Part shown: in pieces, positions 22,467-34,370 of the stretch
Position numbering within the stretch: the stretch's first letter is position 1
Layout: the number at the start of each line of letters is the position of its first letter
From: Gymnopilus junonius
Taxonomy: Eukaryota > Basidiomycota > Agaricomycetes > Agaricales > Galerinaceae
DNA: 64,000 nucleotides
NCBI GenBank assembly: GCA_015501075.1
Contig: JADNYJ010000090.1
Span: 94,522-158,521 of the forward strand
Direction of reading: 5' to 3'
The notes under the pieces: generated by a model
Database searches by the model: none
The model's input: the letters and a program-made list of their open reading frames with translations, nothing else
What the model was told of the DNA's origin: nothing
Position numbers and translations under genes: made by a program

Positions 22467-25400
22467 TCAGATGCAGTCAGCCCAGTTATCATCGTTGTCT
22501 TCTTCCACTACTGCAGAGGCCTGTCCAGGCATCAGAGTAGCTTGACTCACAGCTTTTCCTATACCCTCATCAATGATTTTTCCTAGAACAGATGCATCCA
22601 AATCAATATCCTCGTCGACGACAAACTCAGAGTCTTGACGAGTCATGTCAATAGGAGTGTTGTCTGGAACCTGGATCTCGTCCTCAATTTCAGAATCCAC
22701 ATCTTCACTGGCGACATTTTCATCATCATCATCAGAATAAAGGGATGTAGGCTTAGCATGGGGTTTCTTGGCTGCGGTAGGCTGTGAAGTTGAGGATTTG
22801 GATTGGCTAAATTCTTGAGTCATATCTCGAAATTTGACCATTGGTCGTCATCGGGGTTTATGGCTGTCCTTTTTCTGTGGTAACTTGTGAGTCTTTGTCA
22901 ACTAGAATGGTAGATATGAGAATACTTACCATATGAATGCCATACCACTGTCCAATCTGACACATATAGGTCAAGGTTCGCACTGACTGGTTACTTCAGA
23001 ATGCTGAATTGAACCAGGTAATTTTTGATCCTGTACATTCATGAGGCATGGAATTGACTAAGCCTGAATAAATCTTAATGGCCACTCTCTGGTGAAATTA
23101 GAACATGAATTTCACACAAAGTCGAAATAAATCACTCACTGCAAGTATTTCAGCCTGTGGGTTCTTTTCAAGAGACGTCCACCATGCAAGGGTATTGCCC
23201 TCATGCTCAGCGTCAAATGGCCACTCACCGCGGGCATATGTGGTGACCTGGTGTTTAAATCTCTTTCCAATTTGGCCCTTGGTGTACTTGTGTAAGATGT
23301 CCCCTTGGGTATCTTTGGGTTTTTTCTTGACCATGTCAACCTCTTTCACAAGTATGTCCTTTAAACATGCCTTCGCCCACTTGAATGCATTAGGATATGG
23401 GACAGATTCAACTTCATCAGAGGTAGATGACAAATTTTTGGCACCTTGTTTTGGGGGTATGATTATGCTGTACGACATGTTCATTGGCTTCTTGAGGATT
23501 CCGAGGCACGCATAACCTAGAGATTCAACAATAATGTCACTCTCTGAACTGCAATCTCGAATGAATCAGGTCCTTACGTGGATCAAGAAAGAAGGCTGTG
23601 AAATATATGTCCGTTGGAGACTCATCAATGAATGCTTTATACCGTTGGTTTATTATGGATGTAACTTTCTTCTTGAGGGTTTCTGTAATTCCAAGCTTGG
23701 ATGATTTCTTGGCAAAAGGATCTTTCAGAGTTGAGGTGATAGCGAGCCAGAAGATGAACACATCCGCTGCATTTGTCTCTGGTGATTCAAGGGACCACAG
23801 AGAATGAGCTAATGGAGAAAGGATTTCAATATATATTTCCATCTCATCTTCAAAGGTACGGAGATCCTGTCGACTGTCAAAAAGTTCACAAACATTCTTG
23901 TCCTAATAGTGTCAATGTTTGTCAAGACTCAATGGATAAGTATAACTAATACACACCTGAGGCTTAGCCTTCCCAGAATCCATAAGGTCCTTAATGAATG
24001 GAAAGCAATGGCGGAGCACTACTGCTGAAGTCCAGTGCATCCCGAAGCGCGTCTTTCCAATCTTGATAAGGCCACCACCAGCAACTTCAGCTGTTTCTCT
24101 GGCATCCTTCAGCACCGTCGACGAAAAGGTGGATTTACTAAAGTATGCATTTGTTTTTTTAAGAAGCGAGAGCATCTACTGGATGTTCAGAGGTTTACTG
24201 ATCTGAGGTAAATAAGCACTTACGTTTTGGAATTCTGGAAGCTTGCTAATGTCTTTCATAGTATTATGAATATGGTGAACACAATCTCCGGTATCCAGGA
24301 TAGTCGGATAATCCTCGTTGACTTTTCGCCGACCAAGACGAGTATTACCCGTACTATCAGAACAAATTAGGGATATGTTAGCCTTGCCGATCTCCTCGAC
24401 AACCTGCAATGCAACATGTTAAAAGGAGGAGCACAGTATGTTGGGCAACACACACCTCTGAAATCCGGTCTTTAACCCATTCTGCTGTATGGTGTTGGTC
24501 ACTGCCTTCAACCCCCTTCAAAAAGAAGCTATCCTGGTCCTTCGTCGTCACATGAATCATGTAAACAGACTGCGGCTTCTTCGTTGTGTTCCCATCAAAG
24601 CTAACAGAGAGGTTTCTTTCATTCCGCAAAATCTCCAAGACCTTCTGTTCGACAAGCTTCACTTCATTGGGAATATATTCATGCTCGAATTTATCAGATG
24701 GGGTGTGCTTGTACTTTGGATTACAAGCATGCATGAATTCCTTCCACTCATCTGAGTCGAGGATGTTTGGAATGAGGCCACAGACGCAAATGAGCTTGAC
24801 GATGCAGTGGTTAATCTTGTCTCACTGCTGCTCAAGGCCCCGTTTGGTGAAATTGTGGTCGAGTGATGTCTGAGAAAGCTTGACCTTTTTTGTTGGCTGG
24901 GACAATGTCGTTGATGATGGAGAGGTGGTAGCTGGTGTCTGAGATGTCTCAGTTTTCTCGATTTTCGCACCCAATGATGCTGCCGCTGCATAACTCGACA
25001 CAAGGTCACGCAGATCATTACTCAAAAATCGGCACTCAGCAGCATGTGGGGCAATGCGATTCCTCTGCAGATTGCCAGAGTGGATGAACGTGCAGCCCTC
25101 GATGATGCCACGGCAGCCAAAGAAAGCTGCCTTTTTGGCCTTGTCCCACAGCCTAATCGCCAACTTGCTGATTAATTCGTCAGGAGGACGGCCATTGCCA
25201 TTTCCTTTCATCTTCACTGGGTATTTATTTTGAAGTCTATCTAAGCGTGTGTTCTATTAAATGGTTAGCATATTCTTTGTCAGTTTTTGACCTGAAATTT
25301 AGTTCTCACCTCCCCCCAGACAATCGACCTATCTCTTGGGTAGCCAGGATCATCATCATCATCGCAATCTTGCATGCTCTTTTTGAAGTATGCAGTCAAG

Positions 25401-26012
25401 CCCTTCTTAGGCAGCCCAGAGCTCTCAGGTTCAGATTCTTCATCAGACTCGGGTGTTGGCTTTGCAGCCTTTCGCTTCGAAGGAATGGTCTTCATGGTAT
25501 GTGCACCCAATGCAGTGGTATTTGCACTTGTTTTGGAAGTCTGCGAAGGGTTGGTTGGGAGCTAAAAGGCATTCTGAATGAATTGGTAAGACTAAAGATA
25601 AGATAAAACACACGTCTAGATGATGTTGACCATAGTAAGCCTCGAGGGCAGCAATAAACTTGTCGATCCATACCAAGATAGGCAGACTGTTTGGGTATTT
25701 CGCGAGGTAATCTTCCAAGATACTGACAACGGACTCAATGCTCTTTCCGTGCTCCACGATCTCCCACTGATCATCCGCAATAAAGATTGAGTCGAGGACC
25801 CAACACAGTGCTTCTGGTACACTCCCATGGCATCGTGTAATGTGCGCTTCGTCGATCTTGAAGGGGGGAATCAGGCCCTCATAGTGTGTTTCTGGTATAT
25901 CTCCAAAGGTGTGGCCGAGTCCGTGATCAGGAAGCCAGTCAGGAAGGCCGTGAAGAAGCGCAGTGAGGTAATCCAAGTGTGTACGCTGTCGATTCGGGCT
26001 CGGAGTTGCCAT
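22467..26012 (-). CDS. hAT-family transposase with one internal TGA
   Basis: Cut-and-paste transposase for the surrounding element. Reading from ATG at 26012: an N-terminal extension (HLDYLTALLHGLPDWLPDHG), then an acidic stretch, PYPRDRSIVWGE-type residues spliced across a GTGAGA...AATAG intron to a BED-like zinc-binding segment (GCRGIIEGCTFIHSGNLQRN..HAAEC). The RNase H-like core follows (LSVSFDGNTTKKPQSVYMI, then LICSDSTGNTRLGRRKV, then HHIHNTMKDISKL). The hAT dimerisation region near 23.1 kb carries WWTSLEKNPQAEILAVLAIKIYS. The tail is acidic and ends DNWADCI. Several short introns with good splice sites are needed. The only nonsense codon found is TGA at 22996-22998 within NSAF-x-SNQ, where Arg would fit (CGA to TGA). 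Otherwise it looks intact, so recent activity is likely and present activity doubtful. Confidence 0.8.
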
Positions 26013-26154
26013 ATACTGTCTGACAGCCAGTGACAGGGCGCCCGAGGAATTTTTAGATGGGCCAGAGGTCCAGATCACTCAAAATCATGCAATCTACGGA
26101 AATTTCCATTGGTGACTTTTTAACATTTTTCAACATGCCGATATATACCCTTAG

Positions 26155-26187
26155 GTTATTAACAAGTTATTAACAAGTTATTAACAA
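26155..26187. repeat. three tandem 11-mers in the hAT subterminal region
   Basis: GTTATTAACAA occurs three times in direct array and is followed by GTTAAAAAG, close to the hAT right TIR. Related TTAAAAA motifs occur near the left TIR (22180-22290). Likely transposase-binding sites. Confidence 0.7.
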
Positions 26188-26242
26188 GTTAAAAAGTAGT
26201 CGGTTGAAAAGTCAGACTTTTCAGCCCTACCTTAATGAGCAA

Positions 26243-29200
26243 TTCACTCTTTCAGAGGGTTTTACAATTAGTGAAAACATGATTTCAGTGGATAAGTCAC
26301 ATAAAGCATCAATCCATGAACAAGAGATGTGGTGGAATTATGATCTAGCAGGCAGCTCCAAGTTGTTTTCAATAGATGAAGGCCCAGAAGAGGTCTCAGT
26401 GTGGAAACAAAAAGAAGTTGAGACATTACTAGAGAAGTCAGGTCCTTGGGGAGGAGATGAAGCATGGAATGAGAAGGAATCACTGGATGAGCTGGATGAG
26501 CAATGGGACAATGCTGAACAGGATGACATACTTAAAGAAATATTGGGGAACATCAGTGAGTATCTGCACTTTTTAAGAGCTTGTAGTGGACACTCATATT
26601 TCTTAAAAACATAGTCAGGGAGTGAGAACAGTCAGAGGTGCAAGAGCTTCTGGGAGAAAACAACAAGTTCCTGTGGTCACCATATCATTCAAAGCTGGAA
26701 TTCCTCCTTGATACAATTGACAGCTTACCTTGGCTGCATCTATCAGGTTCAACAATGAAAGTGATCTTGTGGTTGCTTCATGAAATTGGAGTCAAGAATG
26801 TCCCATCATTTGATGTGCTAAGAAAAAGACAGTGCAATGTCTGTGATAAAGTAGGGGTGCCAATGATTAGCTGGAAGTCACCCAAAGGAAATGCTTTCTC
26901 TTTCAATGACCCAAGGGTGATACTGGCAAATGTAAGTCATATTCATAGCTCAGTGTTTGGATGGGATCAGCTGAAGAATCATTTGAAAAGGATTGGAATA
27001 ATCCACTGGTTAGAAAACACATACACTGATACCCAGTCATACCCAAGGATGGTCTCATCTCTGAAGTTTGGCATGGAAGGAAGTGGCAGCAAGATGTTGA
27101 TTGGCATGTTCTAAGCCTGATGTATGATGCTGGCAATGAACAGCACTTCTTTATTGATGAGCCTGCCAGCCTTCATGATGGACAGATGGTCATCCCAATC
27201 TGATGGCTTGAAGATGAAGAAGGAAAGGTGTGGGCTGATGCATGGGAGATTGTGCTTGATCAAATCACAGTAAGATTGGATTTCTCACATTGCTGAATAA
27301 GTAACACTGACTCCTGCATCAGATTTAAAGGCCTTGTCAACAATTGACGATGCTCAAAGCATATTGATTCAAGCATGCCAACTTCATAATTGTATGCCTG
27401 ACCTTGAAGCTAACAATTTATTGCCACAGTGGTCTGCTAAGACCATTGCTGATGGACATGTATCTTGAATGCCAAATCCGGACTGCATTCTTGCAGAAGG
27501 AGATCCTATTTACACAAGTTTTATTGATGTTTTCAGAGACAATGTATCAGGTAACAAATCAAAGAGTTGGAATATGCATTTGAATATCTACATCACCCAC
27601 AGGAATCTACCATGGCAGCTGTTGAATCAACAAATACATATCCACTTTCTGTCTTGCTCACCTCAGGCAAGTGTCCCAGAGCAGTTTGAGGGAATTAAAA
27701 AGACTATTGAGTAAGTCCATTTATCTCTGAGTCATTCAAAGCAATTTCTTCAAAGCTAATTTACTTCTGGAATTTCCCAGATCAATGCATGAGAATCCTG
27801 TGAAGGTCAGAGACCCAAAAACAGGGAATATTGAACATTTCTGCATATTTTGCAACTGTGAACCAGGAGATAATCCCATGCAAAGTGAAGCCTCTGGTCA
27901 TATTGGTGGGAATGGAAATTATCCATGTTGAAAATGTGAAGTCAGGGGAATCCAAAAAGTCAAAGAAAGCAATGAAGGCTCCCATTCTATCTTTCAGGTA
28001 GCATTGAACTTTGTTCAACTTTCCAATGTCAACTAAGCAATTGACTGTGTTTAGACAGGTCCTCCACGCTCAGGTAAAAAAACCTTACAGCTTGTAGAAC
28101 AGCAGGTTCAAGCTGCTTGCCTCAGAGTCACTCAAACTGTAAAAGATCTTCAAACTGAAACAGGCATCAAGGATGTATATATGCAGCACTGGATCAACAC
28201 CCTCATCAATCATGCATGCACCTTGCAACAACAGAATCCCAGACTGTCTGCTGCCCAAGTACAAGCCATGCTCATGTATTGGGTTAATGCCAATAAATCT
28301 ACCATCTATAATTCATTTTTAACACTCAAAGGTTTGCATGACTGGTCCTTAATTCATCCTTTCTGCTTGTTATTGAATAAACAAATATTAGGCTTCGATC
28401 CCATGATTGACACACCTATAGAAATTTTGCATACAATTTTACTCAGTATTGTCAAATATATCTGGTACATCGCTTATAAGCAATGGAGTCCTGCCCACCA
28501 GAAGACCTACTTGACATGCCTTCAGGCAACCAATACAAGTGGTTTATCCATTCATCCCATTTGAACCCATTATATCATGCAATATGCAAACTCACTCAAT
28601 GGGCGCCAACTCAAAACACTGGTACAGGTCAATGCATTTCATGTCTATGACCTTGTTGATGAGAATAAATTTATCCTTACCAAGGCTGTTGGAGAGTTAT
28701 CAGCACTGCTCTGGTTTCCCGAGATTTCAAACCTCGAACAGTATTTGGTGAGTTTCTTGACTACAGCAATTTCAATCCTTTCTAACAATTTTTGACAGGG
28801 AGATGTTGAAGTAGTGGCAGCAAATGTTCTTGACATTGCTGCTTTGATAGATCCAACCAAAATCATCACAAAAATGAAGTACCACCTTCTCAATCATTTA
28901 AAAGAGGACATCATTTGATTTGGCCCTTTGATTGGTCTGGCAATGGAAGTCTTCGAGAGCTTCAACTCAATTTTTCATGCCTGTTCAATTGTTTCAAATC
29001 ATTTAGCTCCCAGTTGTGACATTGCCAATCAGCTTGCATGGCAGGAAACTGTCAAGCACTTACTTTCAGGAGGTTGGTGGCAAGACAAGCAGGAGGAATG
29101 GACATGGCCTGGAGCATCTTTATGGTCCTTTTTAGATTCCAATCCCTTCTTATGAGAATTGGTTGGCTGGGGAAAGGATAAATTGGAGGTTACCACCCCT

Positions 29201-30248
29201 GGTAAGTACACAATATTATGATTCAATGTTGATTCAGAATCACTGACATGTTTCAATGAATTAGGCACAGTACATTTGGTCCCAGAAAAATGCGGAGATG
29301 ACAACAAGCTGCAAAAACATCAAGCTATCTCATGGACAAGTAGTGCAGCAGCTGGAGCCATGAACATCAATGATTACATCACTGAGGCTGTTTCGCTGTG
29401 CTATCAAGGACTATATGTTGTTGCAAGATCACAAGATCAATGTAGGAAGGGATCCTGGGTATTCACCCAAAAGTCAGCCATGGTAAACTTCTCATCCATT
29501 CATATCTCATCCACTCTTGAACTTATTCAATCCTCAGAAGCCCCCTGTGACTGGTAAAATTCTTGAGATCTTGCAAGCAACTGGTGCTTCTGAGTCAAAA
29601 ACATATGTTGTTCTTGGCATCTTCCAACTCTCCTCACTAAGGCATGAAATTTTTGGAATGCCAGTTCTTACATGAAGGTTGGGGGAAAAGACAAGTCTAA
29701 TACTGCCAGCAAAGGTAAGTCTCATCTATAACCACAGCTAGTATCTAGATACTTTTTGTTACTGACTCGTATGGTGAATCTAGGATATACTTTTTGAGTA
29801 CAATGTTCAGCATGATTGCCAACATGCAGGTTGTACTGCTTCTGGCAGTCAAAATGTTATGCAAGAGTGGATTATGACAGATTTGGTTGAGAAATATATT
29901 GAGCACAAACCCATTGATCAGTTCATCATGAACACTCATGCTTTCCACAATGCTCACCTGCTTTGCAGAATTGTTCCATGCAACCTAATTGAACCTATTC
30001 CATTCACAGAAGACTAAAAAACCCATCATGATCAAATCGCGAAAACATTGAGAAACACCCAGGATGCTAAATGTGCAATGGCCGCATTAAAGAAGCAAGA
30101 TGCTACCAACAAGTGCAAGCATGCTGAGGCTGACAATGGTGTCTGGGAAGGGGAAATCCAGCAAAGTGCTGCAGCTCATGATGAGGAGGATGGGGGAGCT
30201 GAAATGGACATAGACCAGTCACTAGAAAATACATGGCCAAGTTTATAG
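26243..30248 (+). pseudogene. main body of the CACTG element transposase-like protein
   Basis: Many short exons in one direction encode a large protein I recognise as a recurrent agaricomycete transposon ORF without a common name. Blocks in order: SPYHSKLEFLLDTIDSLPWL, then KVILWLLHEIGVKNVPSFD, then KSWNMHLNIYITHRNLPWQL with SPQASVPEQFEGIK, then HENPVKVRDPKTG...DNPMQSEASGHIGGNGNYPC. After these come [89 protein letters not shown] and finally NTHAFHNAHLLCRIVP. Introns (for example 28747-28800) split it. Stops are frequent and mostly TGA (after YPC, HPI, EDII). Its place between CACTG/CAGTG ends suggests it is the transposase of a CACTA-like lineage. The catalytic residues could not be assigned. 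Confidence 0.7.
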
Positions 30249-30502
30249 TAGATACCTGAATACCACCTTGCAATACTATGTCCCCCAGCTCATTACCAGC
30301 TTGCATCATCATCCTGGACACAGGTCCAGCTTGATTGCAGCTGCCATGGTATCCCTGCTCAGTAGGTATTTAGGGATGTAGGTGATGGCAAAAAGCCATT
30401 GGCTGTTCAAAACCTGCTGTCACGATACCTCCATATCAGCTTTCCATGTGTCGGACATCATTTGGGCCCAGATTTTTATGTCATGTCATACAAATAGCAG
30501 TG

Positions 30503-31389
30503 TATCTTGAGCAGAAGGAACATGTGATGCAGCATGAGAAATACATTTGACAATGTTTGGACATGTCATCCAACACACCTTTGCATGTTCAGAAACCCCT
30601 CCCCTCTCTGATTCCTGAGCATCATCAGCAGATGGCCAAGCACCTGACTCACAAGGCTGTGCTGCTGGAAGTAATCTCAATGACTTACAGTGCTTCAAGC
30701 TTTGTGGATGCATTATCATGTTTTGTAGCCCAGTATCAGCACCCAGACTTCTCCAAAGCAGCTGTGGCTTCAATTCACATCCCTTTCAATAAACTTCCTG
30801 TCTTTCACCATATTAAATTTGTTAGCCATGACATCTATAGTCTCAATCCTCTTGACAACAAGGTCATTGACTCAATTCATGTCAACCCAGTCCATCATAA
30901 CAAGTATGGAAAGGTGATCCCAGGTCAGTTTGATACTGCAGTTATCAATGTAAAGGGTAGTAAAGGTCTTGATGTCAAAGGCAAGTCCAACTTTGTTCAG
31001 CCCAAGTTACTTTCTAATCAGACTTTCAAGTAGATCTTGCTGTTGGACAAATGCAGTGCATTTTTACACTTCCACCTGCAGCAGTCAGACTTTGGTTCCC
31101 ACATGGTTTTCCACATAAACACCTTGCCTATGTTGAATGGTTCACACCATTCTCCCAGGCTCCCATCAATCACAACACTGGATTATTCAAGGTTTCCCAA
31201 CTAATTTCTCATGGTGAATGATGTGCAAGCATTGTTCCTATTTTACTTATTTTCAGCAGCATCCAACTTTTTTTGAAATTTGGTCCTCAAGCACCAGTCT
31301 TGTGGTCATCCAGTAATGTTCTTGATCATGCTTCATCTTTTTATGTCAATGTCTTCTCAGACAGATTTCTATATTCAACTATTTATTAG
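30503..31389 (+). pseudogene. Plavaka transposase, C-terminal part
   Basis: This continues the frame broken at 19680: YLEQKEHVMQHEKY, then HLTHKAVLLEVISMTYSASSF with DALSCFVAQYQHPDF, then HIPFNKLPVFHHIKF, VIDSIHVNPVHHNKYGK and IPGQFDTAVI. After a stop at 31031 the C-terminal block can still be followed ([14 protein letters not shown] region, then LFLKFGPQAPVLWSSSNVLD and FYVNVFSDRFLYSTI before the stop near 31389). These match the usual C-terminus of Plavaka transposases. Frame changes and stops show that the gene is dead. Confidence 0.78.
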
Positions 31390-34370
31390 ATGCTTTCATG
31401 TACACCCATCTTTCATAATTCAAAGTAAATTTGTCTCAGTTGAGCACTGAGTGAGTAAGATGACTGCTTACAGAGTACTAACTCAAGACTAATTATGACC
31501 TATCCTTGAAGATGAGCAACTATTAGCTTGGTGGGTGTTAATCAACACTAATTCAGTATTATTTCCTCCAATTAGCAAAGAAGGTTTTTCTGATGTAGTA
31601 ACATCTTCTGCATGAAGAAATGCAACTATCCTAGTGGTGCTGTCTCCTGGTCTGCTTCTCCAGGCTCATACTATATTCATGAGGTTGACAGAGTACAGAA
31701 CCAAGGCTGCTAGAGGACTTTGAGTTCAGATGTAGCTAGATAAATGATTGAAGTATGTACTTATACTCTCTTCACCTTCTGGACCACCTTTCACCAGTGG
31801 AGCAGGGGACAGAAGTAAATGTGGTTGAGTGATGAGCACTCTTGGGGATAGGCTAATCAGGTTTTTGAGGGGGTTTACCCCAGAGGTGATGGAAACCTGC
31901 CAGAAACTAATTTGCCAAATGGCCAATGTAGTTTATGTTGGTATCTATATAAATACTTTTGTCTGTATTCTGAACATTTAATTACTAGTGGGCACATATT
32001 TTTTGAAGACCTAAATATACAAAATACTAGCTGCAGGCAAAGAACTTGTTAATAGACCAGGGTAAAACAGATACTAAGGTCCATTGGCCTAACCCAGATT
32101 GATCCTTGATTTGCTTTTTGGTGATATACTGGTCACCTTGTTTCACTGCATATTCACTGACAGTTGTTCCATGTGGATCTAGTGCAGCATCCCAGAACCA
32201 GAACATACTGGGTGCCATTTCAATAAGAAGTTGATGTGCAGTCCAAATGAAATTGTTAGTATGGTGGTTAAGCTGCAAATGGAAAAAGTCAATTACAAAA
32301 GATAAAGGCATAAAGAGAACTGACTTGAGAATAGCAGTTTAGAACCCAGCCTGTTGTAGGAGAATCATTGCAGTCAAAGTGTGATGATGCAGAATAGTCA
32401 AATGTATAGAAATTTGACACTCTAGGACAGTCTAAGGAATTAAGGAGATTTGAGGCCCTTGGCAGTTTCCTGTTTATAGTTAGACTAGGAGAAATAATAG
32501 AAATAGAGTAAAATATGCACATAAAGATGACCTGCATATTTAGGCATGAAGCCTTGTAGGAAGCAAAAATGTCAGGTTTGGAAGTCTAAAATCATATAGT
32601 CAAGACCAGGGACAAATAATAGAAAAGATAAGCAGCTTGCAATCCTCAACAGTGTAGTTCTAAAAGCATGTATTTGGTGAAAGCAGATCATCTGGTTTAA
32701 AATTACTGGCAATATAACTTATATTGTTGCAAGAGTGAGAACCAATGCCCTTGGCCATGGCTCTGCTATTAAGATGACCTGAATGTTTCATGCTGGCTTT
32801 TTGACTGAACAAGCAAGTCAGTAAATTGATAATAAAAATAACTATTTAATTACTGCATAAAATCCTTGACTGCATTGAATTTCAGTTGGACTGTAGGTGA
32901 GTACAAAGCAAAGTCTTGAACCATTTTATCAACATTATAAACACAAGTGCTGAACTAAATTTACAATTAGACCCAGAGTCAAATAAAAGGTCAGAAGTTG
33001 CACAATTTTTTCCTCTTTAAATTTGGTATCCTCTGGGCCATCTTTCTGCCAGAAAATAATTGGCCAAGTGTGACCATCCCCAGGCAAAGGTGCACAGGAT
33101 CTGTGCACCTTTCCTTCAAGAAGAAAATAATTCTTTTCATTGGTATTGCACAGGCTGCTTTTGAGATCTTTCTTCAACATTTTTCTTGTCTCTACCAAAT
33201 GTTTTGTTGCATAATGTTCAACCACATCATCAGATAGCCTGTAATAATGAACATCCAGATTCTAGAATATGACAAGCAAATGCACCTTTCTACTCCAATG
33301 TAGACAGCAGTCTTCCTAAGATGGATGCCAGTCTGATACAGGTGTTGCAGGTGCTTGTAACAGTCTTGACCTTGCTCTATGTTTAATTTAAGAATTGTTG
33401 ATCCATATGCATTGGAAGCTGCAATGAATTGCAAATAAATGTTGTCCAGAGTTTCCTAAAGATCCAAGTCAGAAAAGATCATTTTTTATTTTTATGCTAT
33501 GCCTCACTTTGTCAGAAAGTTTCTGCAGAAGACCTGCATAGCCTGGGTCTATTGATTCCTGTTGAGAACCACATTTAACATCCTTCATAAGGTGCCAGCT
33601 AGCACAGGTTTGAAAGTAGCACTACTACACATGACCCAGATGTTGGCCAATTTCAGTTGCCACATGGACTGTACATGCATCAGTCTTAATTCTGAAAAAA
33701 ATTTGTTTTAATTGATCATCATACATCTTAAGTGTGTTTTACTTGAGTTCTCTGTTTTTTTTCATTCCTGCAACAGCTGCAGTGAATTTTTTTCTGGTGA
33801 GGCCCAAAATAGACTCTTCACACAGCAGCCAGCCAGGTGTGGGAATCACTGTGCCAAGGCCTAGCTATGACATTTGCTGATAGCTGAGATAAGAATTGGC
33901 TCTTTTATCTTCAACTCCCATCATCCTTGCTTGCTCCTGCTCATCATCCAGAGGCATCGCAAGTGAATTGCACCCTCATATGTCTTTCAAACTTGTATAA
34001 AGCATGTTAAAAAGCTAATTTTTATGTGTTTTACATTTAGGATTTCTTTGGGCAACTGCACTTGCTATGTTGTCTGTCTCAGCCAAATTCCTGACTTGCA
34101 ATGACTGCAAAACAATGGGAGGATTTGAGGTGGTGGCAAGAGGGGGAAGAGGTGTCATAATGGTCTGTGGTTGCATTTGCCTGTAGAGTGGTCTAGGGTG
34201 AGGTCATTCTGGTATGCCAAAAGTAACATGGCACATAGTGTTCCATTCCTCATCAAATCTGGTTGGTGTTCCCAGGTCCCCCTCCTCCTCTAGTCCTTCA
34301 CTCAAAGTAACAGCCCTGCCTCTACCATGACCCCTGCCTCTACCTTGCCCTCACCCTCAACCTTAACCTT
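31390..34370. other. CpG-depleted debris with a minus-strand relic of unknown family
   Basis: Between about 33.7 and 32.0 kb the minus strand gives several protein-like pieces in order: DACTVHVATEIGQHLGHV followed by CYFQTCASWHLMKDVK, then HLQHLYQTGIHLRKTAVYIGVERC, then VVEHYATKHLVETRKMLKKD and PLPGDGHTWPIIFWQKDGPED. They look like remains of one multi-exon gene of the kind that accompanies agaricomycete transposons, but I cannot assign a family. No other structure was recognised. Confidence 0.4.

Larger units (their letters stand above)
22141..26234 (-). mobile_element. autonomous-type hAT transposon, 20-bp TIRs, 8-bp TSD
   Basis: Perfect 20-bp terminal inverted repeats (TAAGGTAGGGCTGAAAAGTC and complement) bound 4,094 bp. 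ATGAGCAA is duplicated on both sides (22133-22140 and 26235-26242). Subterminal regions carry many GTTAAAAA / TTAACAAG motifs, including a triple GTTATTAACAA at 26155-26187. One transposase gene fills the interior on the minus strand. The element keeps CpG dinucleotides, unlike its surroundings, so it is the youngest of the three nested transposons. Its insertion interrupts an exon of the CACTG element gene. Confidence 0.95.
19681..30502 (+). mobile_element. CACTA-type (CACTG...CAGTG) transposon inserted in Plavaka
   Basis: Terminal inverted repeats: left CACTGCTATTTTTATGA, right end complement CACTGCTATTTGTATGA (16 of 17 match). The dinucleotide TA lies outside both ends (19679-19680 and 30503-30504), as a 2-bp target duplication. 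Removing the element and one TA joins GCC-TA to TCTTGAG and restores the Plavaka reading frame as QMTAYLEQKEHVM, which proves the boundaries. Contents: a subterminal duplication at 19.9-20.1 kb, a minus-strand relic at 20.3-21.6 kb, and a plus-strand transposase-like gene 21.9-30.2 kb that is itself interrupted by an intact-looking hAT element. Net length without the hAT is about 6.7 kb. Confidence 0.87.
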
